A DNA stretch of 29,875 nucleotides from JANMQK01 sp031370485 (GCA_031370485.1 JANMQK010000142.1:1-29875); one strand, 5' to 3'; positions 15,530 through 23,620 are shown, counted from the first letter of the stretch. Made by a program: numbers and translations. Notes: generated by a model from the sequence alone, not told the origin.

Positions 15530-18500
15530 TCAGTGAACCCAGCCGTGACGACGTTGCAGATTTTCCAGCCATTCCGTCGTCGCCGGGTGGACCGTGTCCC
15601 CCCCTTCCTTCTCGAAGAAGAAGGGGCGGGGCGTGACCCTGTCCGGCGCTAACTGGGCCATGGTCAGGGCGTCGTAGAGGCGTCCGTTGATCATCGTGTA
15701 GGTCACGAATTCCGAACGGCGGATGTCCTCGAGGGGATTCCCGTCGATGACCACCAGGTCGGCGAGCTTGCCGGGCTCGAGGGAGCCCAGGTCCTGGTCG
15801 AGGCCGACGTAACGGGCGCCGTCGATAGTCGCCCCCCGCAGCGCCTGCCAGGGCGTGAACCCGCCCTGCACCATCATCCAGATTTCCCAGTGGGCGCCGA
15901 GCCCCTCCCGCTGCCCGTGGGCGCCGATCTGCACCGAGACCCCCCGATCGGCGAGCTCGTGGGCGGCGCGGGCCACGTGGAAATGGTTGTAATGGGCGTC
16001 GGGGGCCTTCACGCGCCGCATGGAGCGCGGCTCGAGCACGAAGCGCGGCACGTGGCGCACAAGGCGCTCGTCCTCCCAGACGTTGGTGCGGTCGTACCAG
16101 TAGTTCTCCCCCGAGATACCGCCGTAGGCCACGACGAAAGTCGGCGTGTAGCCGACCTTCGTCTGCGACCACAGTTGCTTCACGTCCTCGTAGACCGCAA
16201 CCAGCGGAAGCGCGTGCTCGATGCCGGTGTGACCGTCGACGATTTCGGTCATGTTCGGCTGGAACTTGGCGCCCCCCTCGGGGACAACCATCATCCCGAG
16301 CTCCTGCGCGGCGGCGATGACTTGTTGCCTTTGGTCCCGCCGCGGCTGCTGGTAGGACTTCACCGAGATCGCCCCCACGTCCTTGAGGCGCCGGACGTGG
16401 AACAGGGCGTCATCCAGCGAGTCGATGACGGCGGTGTAGGCGGGATTGTGGGCGCCGTAGAGGATCGTGCCGGTCGAGAAGATCCGCGGGGCCACGATGG
16501 CGCCGGCCTTCTGGAGCTCGGCGGCCGCGAAGACGCTGCTGGTTTCGTTGGAAGGGTCATGGACCGTGGTCACGCCGAAGGCCAGGTTGGTGTACTGCAT
16601 CCAGTTCTGCGAGGGGATGATCCCCTCGTTGGCGAACGGCCCGTGGGCATGCACGTCCACGAGCCCCGGGATGATGGTCCTGCCGCGGACGTCGATCACC
16701 CGGGCCCCCGCCGGGACCTTCACCTGGCTCGCGGGACCCACGGCCTCGATCCGGTTGCCGTTCACCAGGACGACACCGTCATCGATGATCTCCTGCCGGT
16801 CGCGCGGGTCGCGCATGGTGACCACCCGCCCGCCGACGAGCGCGATGCGTCCCGCGGGGTGATCCGCCGGGACCTTGAACGACAGGCTCGTCCCGGATTC
16901 CACCGGCTCGGGCAGCTTCTCGGGAGCGCCCCTGAGAAACGAGAAGGCGTCCTTGAGGTCGCGGGCGTAGAGCGTCGCTCCGTGCGACCAGTGGAGCGTC
17001 CGGCTGTCCCCCGACCAGTGCAGGTAATCCCCCGCCCGCTTCGACACCTGCCGGACCGGGATCGCCTTGCTATCGGCGGCGATGTCCACCGTCTTCCCGG
17101 TGATCGCGAAGGGCGCGACGAAGGCGTTGTAGTTCTCGGCGAAGGCGACGAACCGCCCGTCCGGCGATACGCTGAACCCGGTGGCCTGCTCCCCCTTGAG
17201 ATGGGTGCGAACGTCCACTCCCTGCAGGTTGACGCTCTTCAGAACGGGCTGGGTGTCCTCGACGGTGTCCGAGAAGAAGACGCGGTCCGTCGCCGCGCCG
17301 AAGTGGGCGTCGGACCCGGTCTTGCTCAGAAGCGTCGGCGCCCCCCCTTTCAGAGGGGTCAGGTAGATCCCGGGATCCATGGACCAGGCGCCGGAGGTGA
17401 AATAGCCGCCCGTCACCTTCCGGTAAAGCACGCTCTTGCCGTCGGGTGAGAAGCGCGGCTCGACGCAATGTCCCGGCTCGCGGGTCACGACCCGGCCCGC
17501 GCCCCCCGACGCCGGTACGACGCGCACGGTCCCCAGTGCGTCATCGTCCCAGGTCGCGTAGACGATCGATCGACCGTCGCGCGAAAAGGATGGGTAGATC
17601 TCGGAGTGATCGTCTTGCTCCGTGAGCCGCCGCTGGGTTCCGGACGGCAGGTCCTTTACGTACAGACGCCCGAGGGCCTGGAACACGACCCTGGTACCGT
17701 CGGGAGAGGTCTGCACCCAGCGCGGCATCTTCACGTCGAACGTGTCGGGCGCCACCTGCACCGGGAACCGCAGCGCGGGATGGACCTTGCGTGTCGTCCG
17801 GACATGCACCGGGATGATGCTCGACGCCTTCGTCTGCGTGTTTACCCGGCGAATCTTCCCCCCCGCCCAGAAGACGATGGAAGCGCCGTCCGGCGTCCAG
17901 GCGAAGGCGGTCGTGTTCCCCTGGCTGCCGTCGGTCTCCTGCAGGTCGCGGTCGAGGCGATCGTAGACCGGGCGCTCGATCCCTGACGCGAGGTCCTTCA
18001 CGTAGAGGGCGCTCGTGAATGCGGGGGTGCGCCTCACGAAGGCCAGGGACTTCCCGTCCCGCGACGGCGTGGGGCGTATGGCGCCGCCCGGCCCCCCCGC
18101 GATGGTGTCCACCTCGCCCGTCCGGCGATCCAGCCGTTTGATCGCGAAGATCTCCCCCGTCGCGTCCTTGTTGTACTGCCAGATCCGGCCGGGGGTCGTG
18201 TCCTGGCTGTAATAGACGTAACGTCCGTCCGGGGAGAGGGAGGGCTCGGCGATGTTTTTCTGCGCCTTCGGGCCGTCGGGACGCTCGACCACCTGGAGCC
18301 CCCCGCCCCCTCCGACGCTGAAGAGCCAGATTTCCCCTCCGGGGATGCTGCGGGTCGAGGTGAAGTCCTTCTTGCCGACGACGTACTCGCCATCGGCGCT
18401 CCACCACGGGTTGTGGACGATGTGCTCCTTCTCCTCCGTGACGGCGCGCGGGGCCGACCCGTCGGCGTTCATGACCCAGATGTTGTCGGCGCCCCCGCGG

Positions 18501-18880
18501 TCGCTGATGAATGCGATCCGTGTCCCGTCGGGACTGAAGCGCGGCTCGGTGTCCCACGCGATCCCGTCGGTCAGCGATTTGGCGTCGCCCCCCGCGATCG
18601 GCACCGTGTAAAGGTCGCCGAGCATGTCGAAGACCACCGTGCGGCCATCCGTGCTCACGTCCAGGCTGGTCCAGGTGGTCTCCTCCGTATCGATCGAGAC
18701 GGAGGTCCACTCGCCGGGCGGGGCCGACACGTCCCATTTCTTCTTGTCCTTGTCCTCCGCCTTGTCCTCCGCCTTGTCCCCGGCCGCAGCCCCCGGCCCG
18801 GCGGCGGCGCCGGACAGGCCCGCCGCCAGAAGTCCGCAGGCGCAGGCGAGCCGGAATGACTTCCCACGATTGGTTTTCAA
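15530..18880 (-). CDS. Exported TolB-like propeller fused to metal-dependent amidohydrolase
   Basis: This 1116-aa protein has a signal peptide (KTNRGKSFRLACACGLLAAG, then a Lys/Asp/Glu-rich stretch). About 600 residues of PD40/TolB-type propeller blades follow (FSPDGTRIAFISDRGG, LSPDGRYVYYSQD, FSRDGRSIVYATWDDD). The C-terminal amidohydrolase of the imidazolonepropionase group begins at RVIDVRGRTIIPGLVDVHAHG. The metal-binding H-x-H pair is near residue 744. A Lys in SVKSYQQP and His in DGHTGIEH supply further ligands, and GSLEPGKLADLVVIDGNPL closes the domain. This fusion is common in Acidobacteriota, where it is annotated as a secreted amidohydrolase or prolidase-like enzyme; the substrate is unknown. 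TTG at 18880 is chosen: GGGAGGA lies 9 nt upstream and it puts the signal peptide at the very N-terminus. A GTG at 18913 would add 11 residues and lacks a ribosome-binding site. Confidence 0.87.
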   Translation of the reverse strand: MKTNRGKSFRLACACGLLAAGLSGAAAGPGAAAGDKAEDKAEDKDKKKWDVSAPPGEWTSVSIDTEETTWTSLDVSTDGRTVVFDMLGDLYTVPIAGGDAKSLTDGIAWDTEPRFSPDGTRIAFISDRGGADNIWVMNADGSAPRAVTEEKEHIVHNPWWSADGEYVVGKKDFTSTRSIPGGEIWLFSVGGGGGLQVVERPDGPKAQKNIAEPSLSPDGRYVYYSQDTTPGRIWQYNKDATGEIFAIKRLDRRTGEVDTIAGGPGGAIRPTPSRDGKSLAFVRRTPAFTSALYVKDLASGIERPVYDRLDRDLQETDGSQGNTTAFAWTPDGASIVFWAGGKIRRVNTQTKASSIIPVHVRTTRKVHPALRFPVQVAPDTFDVKMPRWVQTSPDGTRVVFQALGRLYVKDLPSGTQRRLTEQDDHSEIYPSFSRDGRSIVYATWDDDALGTVRVVPASGGAGRVVTREPGHCVEPRFSPDGKSVLYRKVTGGYFTSGAWSMDPGIYLTPLKGGAPTLLSKTGSDAHFGAATDRVFFSDTVEDTQPVLKSVNLQGVDVRTHLKGEQATGFSVSPDGRFVAFAENYNAFVAPFAITGKTVDIAADSKAIPVRQVSKRAGDYLHWSGDSRTLHWSHGATLYARDLKDAFSFLRGAPEKLPEPVESGTSLSFKVPADHPAGRIALVGGRVVTMRDPRDRQEIIDDGVVLVNGNRIEAVGPASQVKVPAGARVIDVRGRTIIPGLVDVHAHGPFANEGIIPSQNWMQYTNLAFGVTTVHDPSNETSSVFAAAELQKAGAIVAPRIFSTGTILYGAHNPAYTAVIDSLDDALFHVRRLKDVGAISVKSYQQPRRDQRQQVIAAAQELGMMVVPEGGAKFQPNMTEIVDGHTGIEHALPLVAVYEDVKQLWSQTKVGYTPTFVVAYGGISGENYWYDRTNVWEDERLVRHVPRFVLEPRSMRRVKAPDAHYNHFHVARAAHELADRGVSVQIGAHGQREGLGAHWEIWMMVQGGFTPWQALRGATIDGARYVGLDQDLGSLEPGKLADLVVIDGNPLEDIRRSEFVTYTMINGRLYDALTMAQLAPDRVTPRPFFFEKEGGDTVHPATTEWLENLQRRHGWVH

Positions 18881-18922
18881 GAGTCCTGTTCCTCCCGATG
18901 AATGCCGGTCCACGAGCCGCGT

Positions 18923-18928
18923 ATCTTA
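18923..18928 (-). promoter_or_regulatory. Possible -10 box of the amidohydrolase gene
   Basis: TAAGAT on the minus strand lies 43 nt before the TTG start at 18880. No clear -35 is seen. It lies just upstream of the divergent ABC-F promoter, so the two may interfere. Confidence 0.35.
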
Positions 18929-18937
18929 CAACGCGCG

Positions 18938-18967
18938 TTGCCCGGTACGGCCGCGCCTGTGTAGACT
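18938..18967 (+). promoter_or_regulatory. Promoter of a leaderless ABC-F transcript
   Basis: TTGCCC (18938-18943), an 18-nt spacer and TAGACT (18962-18967) precede the ATG at 18974 by only 6 nt. No Shine-Dalgarno sequence is present, so transcription probably begins at or next to the start codon. Confidence 0.55.
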
Positions 18968-18973
18968 CTCCGC

Positions 18974-20998
18974 ATGATTCGCATGCAGGGTGTCACGAGG
19001 TCCTACGGCGTGCACGAGGTCCTCAAGGGGATCGACTGGGGCATTCCTCCCAAGTCACGGGTCGGCCTGGTCGGCCCGAACGGCGCCGGCAAGACGACGA
19101 TCCTGAGGGTCCTGGCGGGGGTCGAGGAGCCGGACAAGGGGACTGTCGACATGACCCGCGGCATGTCGGTCGGATACCTGCCCCAGGAAGGGGCGCGCCT
19201 GCCGGACGGTACGGTTCTCGACGCCATGCTGGCGCCTTTCGCCGAGGTCGCCGTCATGGAGATCGAGATGGAGAAGATGCACGAGGAGATGGCGACCGCC
19301 ACGGGGGACCGGCTGGAGAGCCTGGTCCGCCGGTCGGGGGACCTGCAGCACCGCTTCGAGGTCGCCGGCGGATTCACCCTGGAGGCCCAGGCCAAGGCGA
19401 TCCTGGGGGGCCTCGGCTTCGCACCCCTGGATCACGCCCGTCCCCTGCGGGAGTTCTCGGGAGGCTACCGGATGCGCGCCGCCCTGGGGGCGCTTCTCCT
19501 GCAGCAGCCCGACTATCTTCTTCTCGACGAGCCGACGAACCATCTCGATCTCGAGGCGGTCGGGTGGCTCGAGGCGTTCCTGCTCGACGCCGCCTCGGCG
19601 CTGGTCATCGTGTCGCACGACCGGACGTTTCTCAACCGGCTGGTCGGCTCGATCGCCGAGCTGGACCGCGGCCGCGTAAGGGTCTGGGCGGGCAACTACG
19701 ACGCCTATAGGACCGAGAAGGCGGCCGAGCGCGAGCGGGCCCTCAAGAACGCCGCCTCGGAAGCGCACCGGGTGGGTGAGGTCGAGCGCTTTATCGAACG
19801 CTTCCGCTACAAAGCCACCAAGGCGCGCCAGGTCCAGAGCCGCATCAAGATGCTGGAGAAGATGGAGCGCACCGAGGTGATGGCCGAGGACCAGTCGTGG
19901 CGCTTCTCCTTCCCGAACGTCGCGCGCTCGGCGCAGCGGGTGGCGCTGCTCGAAGAAGTGCGCAAGTCGTACGACGGGCGGGAGGTGCTGAAGGGGCTGG
20001 ACCTCGAGGTCTGGCGGGGCGACCGGATAGCACTCGTCGGGCCGAACGGCTGTGGCAAGAGCACTCTCTTGCGCCTTCTCGCGCGGCGCGAGCCCGCCGA
20101 CGGCGGGACGATCGAAATCGGCGAGAAGGTTGTCATGCACTATTTCGCCCAGCATGTCCTCGAAACGCTCACGGCAGGCCGGACCGTGCTGGAGGAGATG
20201 CAGGCCTGGGCGCCCGGCAAGGCGGCGGGGCAGCTGCGATCGCTACTCGGCATCTTCCAGTTCTCGGGGGAGGACGTCTTCAAGAAGGTCGAGGTCCTGT
20301 CGGGCGGCGAAAAGAACCGCGTGGCGCTGGCGCGGCTGACGCTCGACCCGGGGAACCTCCTCCTCCTCGACGAGCCGACCAACCATCTCGACCTGCCGAC
20401 CCGCGAGGCGCTCGAGGACGCCCTTGCCGGGTTCGGCGGCACACTGATCTTCGTGTCGCACGACCGCTACTTCATCAACCGCGTCGCCACCCGCGTGGCG
20501 GCGTTCGAGGACGGGCGGCTGACGCTCCACGACGGCGGCTACGACGAGTACATGGCCGCCATCGGCCGCGCCGCCCAGCCCGCCCGCGCCGCCGCCCCCT
20601 CCGCCCGTTCCGGCACGCAGGCCCGCGTCCCCGCGTCCGGCCCCGCCGCGCCGGAGGACCGCCCCGCCGCGTCCGCGCGGCCCGCCCCGGCCCAGCCCCG
20701 GGGGGGCGCAGGACGCGAGCAGCGGCGGGCGGATGCCGAGGGGCGCCACCGCCGGAACCGCGAGCTGCGCGCCTTCAAGGAGCGGGTCGCCGCCGTCGAA
20801 GCAGCGATCCTGCCCCTCGAGACCCGCCTCAAGGAAATAGACGCGGCCATGGCCGAGAGCGAGACCTACAAAGAGCCGGGCCTGGCGCGACGCCTCGGAG
20901 AGGACAAGAAGTCGATCGAGATCGAGCTGGCCCATCTCTACGACGACTGGGACGAGGCCACCTCGGATCTGCAAGCCGAGGAGGCACGCCTGGCCTAG
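18974..20998 (+). CDS. ABC-F family ATPase (Uup/YheS-like translation factor)
   Basis: This 674-aa soluble protein has two ABC domains and no membrane segment. Domain 1 has Walker A GPNGAGKTT (34-42), signature EFSGGYRMRAAL, Walker B LLLDEPTNHLDLE and switch His SHDRTF. The linker (about 230-310) holds the P-site tRNA-interaction-type helix with KATKARQVQSRIKMLEKME. Domain 2 has GPNGCGKST, LSGGEKNRVALARL and LLLDEPTNHLDLP. A Pro/Ala/Arg low-complexity tether (about 530-590) leads to a C-terminal coiled coil (RAFKERVAAVEAAI to the end) as in Uup and YheS. ABC-F proteins act on stalled ribosomes and some give antibiotic resistance; this one looks like a housekeeping type. The ATG at 18974 fits the leaderless promoter. 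Confidence 0.93.
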   Translation: MIRMQGVTRSYGVHEVLKGIDWGIPPKSRVGLVGPNGAGKTTILRVLAGVEEPDKGTVDMTRGMSVGYLPQEGARLPDGTVLDAMLAPFAEVAVMEIEMEKMHEEMATATGDRLESLVRRSGDLQHRFEVAGGFTLEAQAKAILGGLGFAPLDHARPLREFSGGYRMRAALGALLLQQPDYLLLDEPTNHLDLEAVGWLEAFLLDAASALVIVSHDRTFLNRLVGSIAELDRGRVRVWAGNYDAYRTEKAAERERALKNAASEAHRVGEVERFIERFRYKATKARQVQSRIKMLEKMERTEVMAEDQSWRFSFPNVARSAQRVALLEEVRKSYDGREVLKGLDLEVWRGDRIALVGPNGCGKSTLLRLLARREPADGGTIEIGEKVVMHYFAQHVLETLTAGRTVLEEMQAWAPGKAAGQLRSLLGIFQFSGEDVFKKVEVLSGGEKNRVALARLTLDPGNLLLLDEPTNHLDLPTREALEDALAGFGGTLIFVSHDRYFINRVATRVAAFEDGRLTLHDGGYDEYMAAIGRAAQPARAAAPSARSGTQARVPASGPAAPEDRPAASARPAPAQPRGGAGREQRRADAEGRHRRNRELRAFKERVAAVEAAILPLETRLKEIDAAMAESETYKEPGLARRLGEDKKSIEIELAHLYDDWDEATSDLQAEEARLA

Positions 20999-21022
20999 AA
21001 GCCGGCTCCCCGGGACGGGCGA

Positions 21023-21051
21023 TTGCATTTCCATCATCCCGCGCCTATCTT
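21023..21051 (+). promoter_or_regulatory. Sigma-70 promoter of the 85-aa gene
   Basis: TTGCAT (21023-21028), an exact 17-nt spacer and TATCTT (21046-21051) give a transcription start near 21058, 30 nt before the ATG at 21088. The same -10 (TATCTT, 17-nt spacing) precedes the NfuA gene. Confidence 0.6.
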
Positions 21052-21087
21052 CTGCCGCACTTCAGGCCGCGGATGGGGGGGGGAATC

Positions 21088-21345
21088 ATGGAGCAGGACA
21101 TCAGCGCAGCCGGCACGCCGAAGCCCGCGAGCCGTCGGGTCCGGATCGCTTATGTCGAACCGGGATTCCAGTCCAGGAACCCTGGCTGTCCCCCGGAATT
21201 CACCTTCACCTTCGAGATCCCCATGACGCTGTCGAAGGAAGAGGCCATCCGCCGCGCGCTCGAAGAGTGGGACTTCTGTATCAAGCACAGCGGCGTCAGC
21301 TGGCGACGGGTCATCACAGCGGTGTCGGTGGACCCCGGGAATTAG
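21088..21345 (+). CDS. Small hypothetical protein, 85 aa
   Basis: I do not recognise a family. It is acidic-to-neutral with no signal peptide and no membrane segment. It has one beta-rich stretch (FTFTFEIPMTLS) followed by a clear amphipathic helix (KEEAIRRALEEWDFC) and a second strand (WRRVITAVSV), so a small alpha/beta fold is likely. The ATG has a G-rich tract 5 nt upstream and its own promoter, which argues that it is real. The same reading frame is open far upstream, but that part merely shadows the ABC-F gene. It converges on the minus-strand operon, and its stop codon lies in a hairpin arm. Confidence 0.65.
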   Translation: MEQDISAAGTPKPASRRVRIAYVEPGFQSRNPGCPPEFTFTFEIPMTLSKEEAIRRALEEWDFCIKHSGVSWRRVITAVSVDPGN

Positions 21346-21376
21346 GCCTTCTCCCCGCCCGGACGGCTGAGGCCTA
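21343..21376. terminator. Symmetric dyad holding both convergent stop codons
   Basis: TAGGCCT (21343-21349) and AGGCCTA (21370-21376) are perfect inverted copies with a 20-nt centre. The TAG of the plus-strand gene forms one arm and the TAG of the minus-strand gene the other. No T tract follows, so it may act as a bidirectional RNA 3' end or stabiliser rather than a classical terminator. Confidence 0.4.
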
Positions 21377-21685
21377 TCGCGTCACTCCAAGCTCTCCCGC
21401 CAGGTATTCCTTGACCCCCTCCGCGCCCGTGACCCGCACCCAGAGCCAGTCGCCGTCTTCGTCCTCCTCGATGGCGAACTGCAGGAACGGGCAACAGCGC
21501 CGCTCGAGGGAGATGAACTCCTCGACCTCCGGCCGGAGGGACTCACCCGGCGCGATGCGCAAGGCATAACCCGAAGGCACTGACCTGATCTCCAGCACCC
21601 GCGGGCGCAGGCTGGCCTGCAGCGCCGCGCGCCGCGCGCGCTCTTCATCGTTCAGCGCGTCGAGGTTGCAGCTGAACTCCGTCAC
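21374..21685 (-). CDS. Small protein with LERRCCPFL motif, unknown function
   Basis: This 103-aa cytoplasmic protein has a Cys at position 6, a DEERARR helix and a vicinal Cys pair in LERRCCPFLQF (59-69). An acidic strand pair follows (IEEDEDGDWLWVRV) and it ends in TGAEGVKEYLAGEL. Proteins with a comparable E-R-x-C-C-P-F core occur widely in bacteria, often near metal or mercury genes, but I know of no assigned activity. The vicinal Cys pair suggests metal or thiol chemistry. The start is GTG at 21685, because AGGAGG lies exactly 6 nt before it. It is the last gene of a four-gene operon, 28 nt after the M50 protease. Confidence 0.72.
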   Translation of the reverse strand: MTEFSCNLDALNDEERARRAALQASLRPRVLEIRSVPSGYALRIAPGESLRPEVEEFISLERRCCPFLQFAIEEDEDGDWLWVRVTGAEGVKEYLAGELGVTR

Positions 21686-21713
21686 CGGCACCCTCCTGGC
21701 GTTGCCCGCGTCC

Positions 21714-22433
21714 TCAATGGTAAGGGACGCCGGGGTGAAGAAGAGACAGCAGGACGGAAAAAGCGGGCGGGTAGACGAAATCGAAGACCCGCCAGGCGAC
21801 CAGGAGTCCCAGGATCGACATCGAGGGATTCCTGGCCAGCGACTGGAAGAAGCCGCCCAAGGCATCCGGGAAGAGGCCCCGCGCGATGCCGCTGCCGTCG
21901 AGGGGCGGAAGCGGCATCAGGTTGAACAGGAAGAGAAGCACATTCAGGTTCAGGGCGACCGAAAGGCCGAACGCCAGGGCGTGGACCAGCGAGTCCGCGG
22001 GCGTCCCCGGAGGGGCCGCCACCATGTGATCGAAATTCACCGTCTGGGGCGGGACGAAGAAACCCGCCCCCAGGAGCGCCTTCAGCGCGATGAAGACCAG
22101 GATCGCGATCGTGAGGTTGGCCCCCGGTCCGGCGGCGGACATCAAGGCCTGCCGCCGCGGGTTGCGCCGCGCCCATTCCGGATCGTACGGGGCCGACGCC
22201 CAGCCCATCATCCAGCCCGACATGAAATAGGTCAGGAGCGGGATCACCACGGTGCCGAACGGCTCGCGGCGAAGGTGCGGCCAGGGGTTCAGGGAGACCT
22301 GCCCGCCCCGGTAGGCCGTGTCATCCCCCAGAAGCCAGCCGACCAGAGCGTGGCCCCCTTCGTGCAGCGTCAGGGTGAACAGGAAGACGACGTACCAGAC
22401 GCCGAACTCGCCGATTTTCTCCGCGCCGGGCAT
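21714..22433 (-). CDS. Site-2-type M50 membrane metalloprotease (rhomboid-free, minimal)
   Basis: This 239-aa polytopic protein has about five to six membrane helices. The zinc site is H24-E-G-G-H28 (HExxH) in the first helix, and the distal ligand is D179 in NLMPLPPLDGS. Both are family hallmarks of M50 site-2 proteases, which cut transmembrane segments such as those of anti-sigma factors. No PDZ domain is present, so it belongs to the short group. The extra segment AAGPGANLTIAILVF is also typical. A ribosome-binding GGGGGAG lies 7 nt before the ATG. It starts 4 nt after the exonuclease stop. The exported Hsp70-like protein of the same operon is a single-pass anchored protein and so a conceivable substrate, but that is inference. 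Confidence 0.88.
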   Translation of the reverse strand: MPGAEKIGEFGVWYVVFLFTLTLHEGGHALVGWLLGDDTAYRGGQVSLNPWPHLRREPFGTVVIPLLTYFMSGWMMGWASAPYDPEWARRNPRRQALMSAAGPGANLTIAILVFIALKALLGAGFFVPPQTVNFDHMVAAPPGTPADSLVHALAFGLSVALNLNVLLFLFNLMPLPPLDGSGIARGLFPDALGGFFQSLARNPSMSILGLLVAWRVFDFVYPPAFSVLLSLLHPGVPYH

Positions 22434-22437
22434 CGGC

Positions 22438-23046
22438 TCACTCCCCCGGCTTGCGCGCCGCGGGATGGTTCATGAGCGCGCAGAGGATGTAGGCCTGGTA
22501 CAGGGCATCGTAGTCGGCCCGGTGGACGAGTCCCTGGTCGAGAGGCGGCACCGACGGGAGCAGGTCCCGCAGCGTCTCCTTGCTGGTATCGAACCAGCCG
22601 ATCCCCAGCCGGCCCATCGCGAGCGACTTGCTGTCGAGCGCCTTGTAGCCGAACGGGTTCGGAATCCCGAAGCGCTCGAAGTAGTACGAGATGTAGGACC
22701 AGTCGAAGACGGCGTTGTGTCCCACGAAAACGGCGCGGCCCCCGATTCGGGACCGGCACCCCTCCACGAAACCGGCGAGCCGACGCATCGCCTCGTCGGC
22801 CGGCACCCCCTCGGCCTCGAGCCGCGCGCGCGGGATGCCGTGAATCTTCATCGCCGCCTTGTCGAACCCCGGGGCGATCGGCCGGAGCTCGACGTAGAAA
22901 CGGTCCTCCTCGGGCCTCCAGGCCTCCTCGCGGAAGACCACCGGGACGGCGCCGATCGAGACCAGGTTGTAGAGGGCGGGGACGGGGCCCGAGGCCTCCA
23001 CGTCCACGCTGAAATAGACGTCCTTGGTCGCCGGTTTGCGTTTCAT
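22438..23046 (-). CDS. DEDDh 3'-5' exonuclease (RNase T / DnaQ-like)
   Basis: This 202-aa single-domain exonuclease has the full DEDDh set: D15 and E17 in FSVDVEASG, D115 in GHNAVFDWSY, and H175 with D180 in HRADYDA (H-x4-D). These residues bind two metal ions that cleave 3' ends of DNA or RNA. No polymerase or helicase domain is attached, so RNase T-like or oligoribonuclease-like trimming or a DNA proofreading accessory role is possible; the sequence does not decide. Its ATG overlaps the stop of the upstream gene (ATGA), which shows it is in the same operon as the Hsp70-like protein and the M50 protease. Confidence 0.87.
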   Translation of the reverse strand: MKRKPATKDVYFSVDVEASGPVPALYNLVSIGAVPVVFREEAWRPEEDRFYVELRPIAPGFDKAAMKIHGIPRARLEAEGVPADEAMRRLAGFVEGCRSRIGGRAVFVGHNAVFDWSYISYYFERFGIPNPFGYKALDSKSLAMGRLGIGWFDTSKETLRDLLPSVPPLDQGLVHRADYDALYQAYILCALMNHPAARKPGE

Positions 23047-23573
23047 CGTGGCTCCGGGGTGCCCGCCGGCCCGAGCGGGACGGGAAGGTGCGTCTTCGTG
23101 TCGACGGCCGACAGCTCGATGCGGCGGCCGGCGACGCGGAAGATCACCGCAACCGGGCTTCTCTCGCCCGCGCTCGTCGCGCCCGCGGTGTCAGGAAGGG
23201 GGCCGATGAGATACCAGCCGAGGGAGTGGTTCTCCGCCGCGCGTTCCGAGACCCCCCGGAGGAGATGAATGCGAATCTCGCGCTGTCCGGGGCTCTTTCC
23301 TGAAAAGGTGAGGATCCGTGACGCGGGCAGGGTCGTTCCGCCGGGGAGCACCGTATTGAAGGTTCCGCCCACGGTTTCGATGCCGAGCGCCTCCCGCAGC
23401 CTGCCGTCGGGACCCACGATCGGCGAATCCTCCTCGACAAGCCTCATGACCGGGCGGACGACCGCCGGCGCCCCCGGCAGGAACGGCGACCCGGGTTGGC
23501 GGGCATTCAGGAGGAAAGCGGCCGCTCCCGCGAGAGTGATGATGACCGCCGCGAGCCAGGGTGCGAATCTCAT
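23043..23573 (-). CDS. Signal-anchored protein with stand-alone Hsp70 substrate-binding-like beta domain
   Basis: This 176-aa protein has a hydrophobic N-terminus (WLAAVIITLAGAAAFLL, 6-22), then residues 62-168 that read like the beta half of the DnaK substrate-binding domain. Matches in order are ALGIETVGGTFNTVLPGG (DnaK: SLGIETMGGVMTTLI), TTLPASRILTFS (TTIPTKHSQVFS), IRIHLLRGVSERAAENHSLG ([20 protein letters not shown]), LIGPLP and VIFRVAGRRIELSAVDTKT ([20 protein letters not shown]). No ATPase domain and no helical lid are present, and there is no room for them. It would lie outside the cytoplasmic membrane as an anchored domain that could bind extended peptides without ATP. It is the first gene of the operon with the exonuclease, M50 protease and CCPF protein. 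Confidence 0.8.
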   Translation of the reverse strand: MRFAPWLAAVIITLAGAAAFLLNARQPGSPFLPGAPAVVRPVMRLVEEDSPIVGPDGRLREALGIETVGGTFNTVLPGGTTLPASRILTFSGKSPGQREIRIHLLRGVSERAAENHSLGWYLIGPLPDTAGATSAGERSPVAVIFRVAGRRIELSAVDTKTHLPVPLGPAGTPEPR

Positions 23574-23620
23574 GTCGGTACGACCCGGGTTCCGCGCAGG
23601 GTCCGCCCGTGCGCTCCGGC

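Noticed and set aside
15890..17449. Long plus-strand open frame of about 520 codons
   Set aside because: Antisense to the propeller/amidohydrolase gene; low-complexity Arg/His/Val-rich translation.
19897..21087. N-terminal extension of the 85-aa protein
   Set aside because: The upstream open frame overlaps the ABC-F gene in another phase and the promoter and ribosome-binding site lie just before 21088.
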